Source of the DNA: Pseudomonadota bacterium
GTDB lineage: Bacteria > Myxococcota_A > Polyangia > Fen-1088
Assembly (NCBI GenBank): GCA_017881285.1
Contig: JADGRD010000160.1
Coordinates: 1 to 7,526, forward strand
DNA length: 7,526 bases
Direction: 5' to 3'
The position numbers and the translations under genes were made by a program. The notes below the pieces were generated by a model, which searched no databases, was not told the DNA's origin, and saw only the letters and a list, made by a program, of their open reading frames with translations. Shown here one piece after another: positions 1 to 5,914 of this stretch. Each line of letters opens with the position of its first letter. The stretch's first letter is position 1.

Positions 1-68
1 TACGACCACCACTCACCGCTCCCAGTGGGTGCGAGAGTTCGTTGTGGAAAGGCGTCTTCTTTCTGCCC

Positions 69-98
69 TTCCGCGACGTCGCTGCGCTTGTCGCGGGA
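69..98 (+). repeat. Inverted repeat (possible hairpin) in the upstream non-coding region
   Basis: The arms CCGCGAC (71-77) and GTCGCGG (90-96) are perfect inverted repeats around a 12-base spacer. The stem extends outward by one G-U wobble and one A-U pair to 69-98. No run of T follows on either strand, so it does not look like an intrinsic terminator. The rest of 1-274 shows no convincing gene: the short open frames there have no family resemblance and overlap the probable promoter of the chemosensory operon. The function of the repeat is unknown. Confidence 0.35.
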
Positions 99-211
99 CT
101 GCGGATCCCCCGTCATCATCCCGCTGGCGTGGAATCAGTGTGCCCCAACATCCCACACGACTAACGCAGGCCAACGCGGGCAATCATTTCTGGCTTTTTC
201 CCACGCGCGCG

Positions 212-241
212 TTGTCCCTGGGGTACGGCCCGTTGTAGACT
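212..241 (+). promoter_or_regulatory. Possible sigma70-like promoter of the chemosensory operon
   Basis: TTGTCC (212-217) matches the -35 consensus TTGACA at four of six positions. TAGACT (236-241) matches the -10 consensus TATAAT at four of six, with an 18-base spacer. Transcription would begin near base 248, leaving a leader of about 27 bases before the ATG at 275. It is the best candidate seen just upstream of the operon, but in GC-rich bacteria such matches occur by chance. Confidence 0.35.
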
Positions 242-274
242 GCCGCGCCACTCGGGTGAAAGGGAGCCCGGCCG

Positions 275-1543
275 ATGTCAGGAGAGACCATACTCGTCGT
301 CGATGACAGCCCGACCATCTGCAAGCTCGTCGAGCTTTCGCTGACCAAGGCCGGCTTCCGCGTGGAAACCGCACACACCGGGGAAGGCGGCATCGAGGCC
401 GCGCAGGCGCATCCGCCCGATCTCATCTTGCTCGACTTCCTGCTGCCCGATTTGAAAGGCGACGACGTGTGCCGCGCCATATCGGTCAACTTGTGTTTGG
501 CCCAAGTGCCCGTGATCGTGATGAGCGCCAAGGGCGAAGACATCGGTGAATGTTTCGCGGTCATGCCCAACGTCAAGAACATCATCTCCAAGCCCTTCTC
601 CCCCGAAGCACTGCAGGCGGTGGTCAGCCACACCCTGGAGAAGGTCGGCAGAAAGCCGGCCTCGCGCGACGCCAAGGTTGGTTCGGGTGCCGGTTCGGAT
701 GTTAGTTCGGATGTTGGTTCGGATAGCCGCATCGACATCGCGACGCTCATTCCAGATGAGGCCAAGGACGAAAGCCCAGGACGCGAGCCGATGGAATTCG
801 CCGCTGCCTTGGCCGGAGATCTTGCCATCGTGTCCATCGCCGACGTGCTCTTGCTGCTACAAGACCGCGGCTACACCGGAAGCGTCAGTCTCTCCCACGG
901 CAGGGCCCGTATGGACATCTATCTTGGCCAGGGTCGCGTGGACTTCGCCGGCGCCCAGGGCGTGGCCGACGAGTTCCTGATCGGCCGCTTCTTGGTCAGC
1001 GGTGCGCATGTGTCGCCCGAGACACTGGCCAAGATCATCGAAGAGCGTCGGCAAGACAACAACAAGGAGCTTCTGGGCGCTTACCTGTGCGCGCGCGGGC
1101 TGCTGGCTTCCACGGGTTTGCACAAGGCCATGGCCAAGCAAACCGCGGCTCTGGTGTTCGAAAGCTTGCGCTGGGGAAGCGGGCGCTTCAGCTTCCGCCC
1201 CTTGACCGAATTGCCAGCGCAGGCGCGCGAGGCCGGGCTGGCCTTGCCCGTCGACGGCCTGATTCTCGAGGGTCTGCGCCGCGTGGAGGAATGGCGGGTC
1301 ATCGAACAGGAGATCGGTGACTTCGACATGACCTTCGTACGTAACGAAGACAAGCTGGCCAGCTTCGGCCGCGGGCAACTGCTGCGCGAGGAAACCGCCA
1401 TCGCCGAGCTCGTCAACGGCAGGAACACGGTTCGCGACATCATTCAGATCTCGAAATTGGGATCCTACGATGTTACCCAAGTACTCTTCCGCCTGCTGCG
1501 CAGCAAGCTCATCCGGCGCCGGGTCGCGCCCATGGTCGTGTAG
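275..1543 (+). CDS. Response regulator with PATAN/DUF4388 output domain
   Basis: This 422-residue two-domain protein is probably the phosphorylated output of the chemosensory pathway. Residues 1-123 are a CheY-like receiver with the full active site: acidic pair Asp10-Asp11, phospho-acceptor Asp54 (in ILLDF), switch Ser84 and Lys106 (SKPFSP). A Gly/Ser/Asp linker (136-151) follows. Residues ~174-280 match DUF4388/PATAN (pattern GDLAIVSIADVLLLLQ, then TGSVSL and a conserved GQGRVDFA strand). The rest, to 422, ends in a helical region resembling the winged-helix-like tail often seen after DUF4388. The ATG at 275 is supported by AAAGGGAG (259-266) eight bases upstream. In the family, PATAN regulators include cyanobacterial PatA and PixE-type proteins, the latter acting on the type IV pilus motor. 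Whether this one controls pili, gliding or something else is inference. It is the first gene of the operon, three bases before the CheW gene. Confidence 0.9.
   Translation: MSGETILVVDDSPTICKLVELSLTKAGFRVETAHTGEGGIEAAQAHPPDLILLDFLLPDLKGDDVCRAISVNLCLAQVPVIVMSAKGEDIGECFAVMPNVKNIISKPFSPEALQAVVSHTLEKVGRKPASRDAKVGSGAGSDVSSDVGSDSRIDIATLIPDEAKDESPGREPMEFAAALAGDLAIVSIADVLLLLQDRGYTGSVSLSHGRARMDIYLGQGRVDFAGAQGVADEFLIGRFLVSGAHVSPETLAKIIEERRQDNNKELLGAYLCARGLLASTGLHKAMAKQTAALVFESLRWGSGRFSFRPLTELPAQAREAGLALPVDGLILEGLRRVEEWRVIEQEIGDFDMTFVRNEDKLASFGRGQLLREETAIAELVNGRNTVRDIIQISKLGSYDVTQVLFRLLRSKLIRRRVAPMVV
680..727 (+). repeat. Four imperfect 12-base tandem repeats coding for the regulator linker
   Basis: Units at 680-691, 692-703, 704-715 and 716-727 are variants of GGTTCGGATGTT. 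In frame they encode GSGA, GSDV, SSDV and GSDS (residues 136-151), the flexible acidic linker between the receiver and the DUF4388 domain. As 12 is a multiple of three, gain or loss of a unit would lengthen or shorten the linker without a frameshift. Confidence 0.8.
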
Positions 1544-1546
1544 AAC

Positions 1547-2035
1547 ATGGCAGCAACCGCCCCACTCGACGTCGTGTTTTTCGAGCTGCGCGGGCTGCGC
1601 TGCGCGCTTCCGCTCGGGGTCGTGCGCAAGGTTCTCCCCATGCGGAATGTGACCCCGGTCCCCCTCGCCCCAGCGGTGGTGCGCGGAATCGCGCCCGTGC
1701 AAGGCTTCATTCTGCCCGTGCTGGATCTCGGCGTGTGCTTTCAGCCCGCGGGCGACGAAACCGCGGAAAGCGCGGCTTATCGCTTTCCCAAGGACAAGTT
1801 GCTGCTCATCGAGACCGCGCCGGATGCAGGCCGCGAGGCCGTGCGCGTGGCCCTGGCCGTCGAGCGCGTGGTGTGCATCGGTACCGTGGACGAGCAGCAC
1901 AGCCGCGTGCCGCCGCCACGACCCTCGTTCCTGTCGGCCACGGTGCTCGATACCAGCGGCCCGGCGCTTCTGCTCGACATGGAACGAACCATTGATTACG
2001 TGCGCAACGCCATCAGCGCGGTGATTGGATCATGA
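1547..2035 (+). CDS. cheW: CheW-type chemotaxis coupling protein
   Basis: This 162-residue cytoplasmic protein is a single CheW domain. It is the adaptor expected to link the receptor to the P5 (CheW-like) domain of CheA. The family pattern is clear: an opening strand FFELRGLRCALPL (residues ~11-23) and VVRKVLPM. The signature RGIAPVQG followed by FILPVLDLG (about 46-62) corresponds to the 'G.xxxRG.xxPVxDL' region of CheW. The C-terminal half keeps the alternating strand pattern to about residue 150. The ATG lies three bases after the stop of the response-regulator gene, and its end overlaps the receptor gene by four bases, so translation of the three genes is probably coupled. It is shorter and more divergent than housekeeping CheW proteins, which is common in alternative chemosensory operons. 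No other CheW is visible. Confidence 0.88.
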   Translation: MAATAPLDVVFFELRGLRCALPLGVVRKVLPMRNVTPVPLAPAVVRGIAPVQGFILPVLDLGVCFQPAGDETAESAAYRFPKDKLLLIETAPDAGREAVRVALAVERVVCIGTVDEQHSRVPPPRPSFLSATVLDTSGPALLLDMERTIDYVRNAISAVIGS

Positions 2036-2856
2036 ACGAAAAAGAAGAGCTCCATGCATTGCTCGCGACCATGCGAGCTGCCCAGCAAGGCGACCTTACC
2101 GTACGTGCCAAACCCGGCGCGGGCCCGCTGGGCGAAATTGCGCAGGCGACGAACGATCTCCTGGCCAGCCTGGAAGCGCGGGCCATGCGGATTTCATTCG
2201 CGGCCACCTCGATCATGTTGGGGGCCGAAGCCGCCGGGAGCGCGCTGCCCGAGATCGCCGACGTCATGGGTCGGCAGCAGGCCGCGGTGGCGGAAATCAC
2301 GCGCAAGCTGAAAGCGCTCGAAGCCCGTTCTGAAGAAGTCGGCCAAATCGTCGAAATGCTCGACGATGTCACTTCGGAGACCAACATCCTGTCGCTCAAT
2401 GCGGCCATAGAAGCCTCGCGCGCAGGCGCCCAAGGCAAGGGCTTTGGCCTAGTGGCCGAGGAGGTGCGCAAGATGGCCGAGCGCGCGGCCACGGCCACCA
2501 AGGACATTGGCGCCTATCTCGAAACCATCGCCAGCGCCACGGGCGACGCCACCCGGGCCATCGAGAGCGTTCGCAACATCGCCGATCACCTGGCCGTCCT
2601 CACCACGCATGCGAACAGCGATGCAGGGATACGCGCGGACATGCGCAGTGCCTTAGCCGATGCCCTTTCGCAGTTGCGCTTCGCCTCACAGGGCGAGGCA
2701 GAAATCACTCGCATTCTGCGCGAGCGGCGAAGTGAGCTTACGCGCGTGCTCGCGCCTTTCGCGCCCCTTCTCGCCAGCTCGAGCTCGCCGCTGGGCGAGG
2801 CGTTGGCGAAGATCTTGACTGCCTTGGGCGAGAATCCGGCCGGGACAAAGGCCTAG
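2032..2856 (+). CDS. Soluble methyl-accepting chemotaxis protein without sensor or membrane domain
   Basis: This 274-residue protein carries the receptor signalling hairpin. The tip is unmistakable: ETNILSLNAAIEASRAG (residues 116-132), then KGFGLVAEEVRKMAERA (136-152). Residues ~14-48 (GDLTVRAK, then GPLGEIAQATNDLL) resemble a HAMP module. There is no signal peptide, no hydrophobic segment long enough to span the membrane, and no recognisable ligand domain, so it should be cytoplasmic, as with FrzCD of Myxococcus. I see no good match to the methylation-site pattern of paired Glu/Gln flanked by small residues; the nearest is ARSEEVGQ (98-105). There is no CheR-tethering pentapeptide at the C-terminus. 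Pro73 would interrupt the N-terminal helix, so the coiled coil looks short. The start ATGA overlaps the cheW stop, and the stop is 12 bases before cheA. The input signal is unknown; it may sense through a partner or through HAMP-like packing. Confidence 0.88.
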   Translation: MNEKEELHALLATMRAAQQGDLTVRAKPGAGPLGEIAQATNDLLASLEARAMRISFAATSIMLGAEAAGSALPEIADVMGRQQAAVAEITRKLKALEARSEEVGQIVEMLDDVTSETNILSLNAAIEASRAGAQGKGFGLVAEEVRKMAERAATATKDIGAYLETIASATGDATRAIESVRNIADHLAVLTTHANSDAGIRADMRSALADALSQLRFASQGEAEITRILRERRSELTRVLAPFAPLLASSSSPLGEALAKILTALGENPAGTKA

Positions 2857-2868
2857 GGAACATCCGCC

Positions 2869-5166
2869 ATGGCGGCGAAATCCGATAATGGCGACAGCAG
2901 CGGCAGCGGCGAGGACGCAAAGCTGCCCGAGTGGAATGTGGGCGATACCGAGATGCTGCGCAGCCTCTTCTTGGAGGAAGCCGAGAAACACCTCGGCCGC
3001 ATCACCGAGGCACAGAAATCGCTTTCGCACGCTTCGGAGGCCACCCTCGACATTTCACCCGACGTGGTGGACGTGCTGTTCCGCCACCTGCACACGCTCA
3101 AGGGCTCGGCTGGCTCGGTGGGCTTCGACGCCGTGGCGCGCGCGGCCCACGAGCTCGAAGAGCTGTGCACCGAGATCCGGCGCGGACAGCTGGCACCGAC
3201 CTTCGGCATCCTGGAACGCATCGACGAGGGCGTGTCCGAAATTCGCGCCCTGCTGAGCAGCGCACGCCTGGCCGTACCCCCGCCTCGCCCCAGTGGGCCG
3301 CCCGAGACGGCGGCCGTGCCGCGCGAGATGCCCGAGCGCCGCCGCACCATGGATCGCCGGGCCGTGGCCGATCGGCGCGTCGGCAGCGAAGCCGTCTTGC
3401 GCGTCAATGTCGAACGCCTGGATGCCCTGATCGAGAGCGTCGGCGATCTGGTGATTCTGCGCACGCGGCTGGAACGGCGCGTGCACGAGATGCGCAGCGT
3501 GCTCCGCGACTTGGGTTCGACCCGGCAAGGTCTGCGTGCGGCCCAGGGCGCGATGTCCACCGACCTGTCCGCGCCGGCTCGGCTGGAAGATCTCGGCCGC
3601 CTGCTCGATCGGTTGGGCGAGACCGACGTGGAATTCACCGACGCGCTGTCGTTTCTCGATCGCACCGCGCGCCGGTTGGCGGAAGACGCCGATTCCATGC
3701 GCACGACCTCGGAGTACATCGAGGAGCAGATTCGCCAGGCGCGTCTGGTGCCACTGGAATGGGCGTTTTCCCGTCTCGGCTCCGCCCTGCGCGAGCTCGA
3801 GCGCACGTGCCACCGCGTGGCCGACCTGTCGGTGCACGGCGGGGAAGTCGAGCTCGACAAGGCCATCGTGGACCAACTGGTGGATCCCTTGCTGCACCTT
3901 CTGCGCAATAGCATGGCCCACGGCATCGAGCCCGCCAAGGTGCGCGCCGAGCGGGGCAAACCCGCGCGTGGCCGCATCACCATCCGGGCGGCGCAGGAGG
4001 CGGATTTCGTGCACCTCACCTTCGAAGACGACGGCGGTGGCATCGATCGCGAGGCCATCCGTCACGCCTTGCAGACCTCGGGGCAGCCTGCCGACAGCGG
4101 CGAGCTCGACGACGAGGCCCTGGTGAACGCCATCTTCGAGGCCGGGTTTTCGACGCGCGCCCAGTCGGATGCCCTGTCCGGCCGAGGCATGGGCATGAAC
4201 ATCGTCAAGCGCGCGGTGGCACGCCTGGGCGGCGAGATCAAGATCGAGTCGCAGGCCGGCGCCTTCACCCGCTTCAAGTTGACCCTGCCGCTCGCTGGTG
4301 CCATCACCCAGGGACTGCTCTTCAAGATCGGCGGCCAGGTCTATGCCGTGCCCGCGGCCCACGTCATCGAGGTGTTGCCCATCGGCCACAACGTCCTCAC
4401 CAGTACCGCGCACGCCGCCAGCTCCAGCACCAGCGGCGAGCTGCCCGCTCTCGGCGGGGTGAGCGTGCCCATCCTCAAATTGCACGCCTTGCTCGGGCTC
4501 GAGCTGCCGCCCGGCCGCCGTGCCGCCGCACTGCACGTGCGCTACGCTGGCCGCAATTTCATCATCACGTGCGACAAGGTGATTGGTCCCCGCACCATCG
4601 TCGTGCGGCCGCCCGGGCCACTCATCGGGCTCATCCCTTTCTATGCCGGCGTGACCGCGTCCGGCGCGGGCAAGGCCCAGCTCGTCCTCGATCTGGGCGC
4701 ACTGGCCGACGTGGCCTACGCCACGTCCACGCCCCTGCCCGCGGCCCCGCGGCGCGGCCAGCCCCGCGTACTGGTGGTCGACGATTCGCGCCTGTCCCGC
4801 GAGGCGGGCGCGCGCTTGCTGGCCACCGCCGGGTTCCAATCGGTGCCCGCCGAAGACGGCTGGGAAGCCTGGGAAATCCTGAGCGAGCGACGCTTCGACG
4901 CCGTCGTCACTGCCCTCGAGATGCCTCGCCTCGACGGCTTCCAGCTCATCGCCCGCATTCGCCGCGAAGCCACCCTGCGCGGCCTACCCATCATCGTGCT
5001 GTCCTCGCGCACCTCGCAAGCCGCCCGCGACCGCGCCCTCGCCGCCGGCGCCAACGTCTTTCTACCCAAGAGCCGCCACCGCCGCAGCCTGGTCGCCGCC
5101 GTCACCGCCTGCCTGCAGCAGCGCGAAGACAACGAACCACCCGTGGGTGAGGACGAGCAGCGGTGA
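2869..5166 (+). CDS. cheA: Hybrid CheA histidine kinase with C-terminal pseudo-receiver
   Basis: This 765-residue cytoplasmic kinase is the core of the pathway. In order: HPt/P1 (~26-130) with phospho-acceptor His75 in HTLKGSAG; an Arg-rich linker (154-170) and no P2 docking domain; P3 dimerisation (~175-325, longer than in E. coli CheA); HATPase (~326-475) with N box RNSMAHGIE (346-354), G1 box DDGGGID (387-393), F box FEAGFSTR and G2 box SGRGMGMNIVK (437-447); CheW-like P5 (~477-615); receiver (~632-750). The N box has Ala350 where Asp is usual, a change I believe occurs in other alternative CheAs. The receiver keeps Asp638-Asp639, Ser712 and Lys734, but the phospho-accepting position is Ala682 (in VVTALEMP), so it cannot be phosphorylated conventionally. 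The start at 2869 follows AGGGAA (2855-2860), which overlaps the receptor stop codon. Domain order resembles FrzE-type kinases. It is the last gene of the operon before foreign-looking DNA. Confidence 0.93.
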   Translation: MAAKSDNGDSSGSGEDAKLPEWNVGDTEMLRSLFLEEAEKHLGRITEAQKSLSHASEATLDISPDVVDVLFRHLHTLKGSAGSVGFDAVARAAHELEELCTEIRRGQLAPTFGILERIDEGVSEIRALLSSARLAVPPPRPSGPPETAAVPREMPERRRTMDRRAVADRRVGSEAVLRVNVERLDALIESVGDLVILRTRLERRVHEMRSVLRDLGSTRQGLRAAQGAMSTDLSAPARLEDLGRLLDRLGETDVEFTDALSFLDRTARRLAEDADSMRTTSEYIEEQIRQARLVPLEWAFSRLGSALRELERTCHRVADLSVHGGEVELDKAIVDQLVDPLLHLLRNSMAHGIEPAKVRAERGKPARGRITIRAAQEADFVHLTFEDDGGGIDREAIRHALQTSGQPADSGELDDEALVNAIFEAGFSTRAQSDALSGRGMGMNIVKRAVARLGGEIKIESQAGAFTRFKLTLPLAGAITQGLLFKIGGQVYAVPAAHVIEVLPIGHNVLTSTAHAASSSTSGELPALGGVSVPILKLHALLGLELPPGRRAAALHVRYAGRNFIITCDKVIGPRTIVVRPPGPLIGLIPFYAGVTASGAGKAQLVLDLGALADVAYATSTPLPAAPRRGQPRVLVVDDSRLSREAGARLLATAGFQSVPAEDGWEAWEILSERRFDAVVTALEMPRLDGFQLIARIRREATLRGLPIIVLSSRTSQAARDRALAAGANVFLPKSRHRRSLVAAVTACLQQREDNEPPVGEDEQR

Positions 5167-5218
5167 AACGTAGGCTGACGAGCACGCAACTTCCGTGAGC
5201 CGCTGACCGACATCCTCC
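5167..5218 (+). other. Boundary between the chemosensory operon and the IS-derived mosaic
   Basis: This short gap has no open frame of note. CACG (5183-5186) and CGTG (5194-5197) could form a weak hairpin, extended with a bulge by GGCT (5173-5176) and AGCC (5198-5201), but no T run follows, so I do not call a terminator. If the downstream transposase fragment retained its left end, that end should lie here or slightly to the left; I cannot recognise it with confidence. Confidence 0.3.
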
Positions 5219-5914
5219 TTGGTGGAGGCTGCGGCACGCGCACAACCGGCGTCTGCGGGCCCGGTCTATTCGCGCCGGGAGCCTGCGAAGACTGCCCTTT
5301 ACAAGGTGATGCAAGAGCACCTGCTGACCTTCGAGCAGCAATGGACCGACCAGGCCAGCGGACGGACGTTACCCAAATTCGTGACAGAAGAGTTGCACAA
5401 GTACATGGACTGCGGAATCTTGGGCCGAGGTTTCGCGCACCTCTTCTGCGCGGGTTGCCGGGAGCACCATGTTGTGGCGTTCAGTTGCAAGGCTCGGGCA
5501 GTGTGCCCCAGTTGCCTCGGCAGAAGGATGAACGAGGGGGCGTTGAAGCTCACGGATTATGTCCTGCCCGATGTGCCTCTGAGGCAGTTCGTCTTGACCA
5601 TGCCCTTCCCGCTGCGCTTTCCGCTAGCCTTCGACGGGAAGCTGCTCGGCCAGGTGGTGCGCATCTTCACCGACACGGTGGCGACCTGGTACAAACGACG
5701 GCACGTCGACCGCGGCTTGCCCGCCGGCGAGTCCGGTGCCGTGACGGTTATTCAGCGCGCCAACAGCGACCTCCGGCTCAACCCACACCTTCACACGGCT
5801 TTTCTCGACGGCGTGTACTCGCCCGACGGCGACGGCAAGGGCCAGATGTTTCACCCAGCACCCGCGCCCATGCAGCAAGAGATCGAGGCTCTCGTGTGCC
5901 GTGCGAGCAAGCGC
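5219..5914 (+). mobile_element. 5' remnant of an IS91-family insertion sequence (transposase codons 1 to ~232)
   Basis: The coding content is the zinc-binding N-terminus and the HUH region of an IS91-type rolling-circle transposase, to the segment EIEALVCRASKR (221-232). Similarity to the family stops there. A complete transposase of this family runs considerably further and includes the catalytic tyrosine region, which is missing. No right-end (origin) sequence follows. The sampled G+C (about 63% at 5401-5460) is close to the host operon. I take it to be a dead IS fragment; IS91-type elements are known for one-ended transposition that carries adjacent DNA, which could explain the unrelated genes joined to it. 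Confidence 0.8.

Noticed and set aside
10..31. Hairpin CACTCAC/GTGGGTG at the left edge
   Set aside because: The 7-base stem includes a wobble and there is no T run or context; it could be chance or belong to a gene outside the window.
184..837. Open frame of 217 codons on the - strand over the operon start
   Set aside because: Its Glu/Pro/Thr-Ser repeats are the antisense reading of the 12-base tandem repeat, and it overlaps the intact receiver domain.
857..1900. Open frame of 347 codons on the - strand
   Set aside because: It runs opposite the PATAN regulator and cheW genes, crosses both of them, and shows no recognisable domain or ribosome binding site.
3055..4839. Long open frame of 594 codons on the - strand
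   Set aside because: It lies wholly opposite cheA, whose domains and motifs are unambiguous. Its translation is low-complexity Gly/Ala/Arg/His-rich with no family pattern, typical of antisense frames in GC-rich coding DNA.
5173..5201. Possible terminator after cheA
   Set aside because: The stem is short and bulged, and no T run follows it.
5309..5311. ATG as the start of the transposase-DUF262 frame
   Set aside because: Family-like sequence (YSRREPAKTALY) lies upstream of it in the same frame, so translation, if any, should start at the TTG 5219 or GTG 5222.
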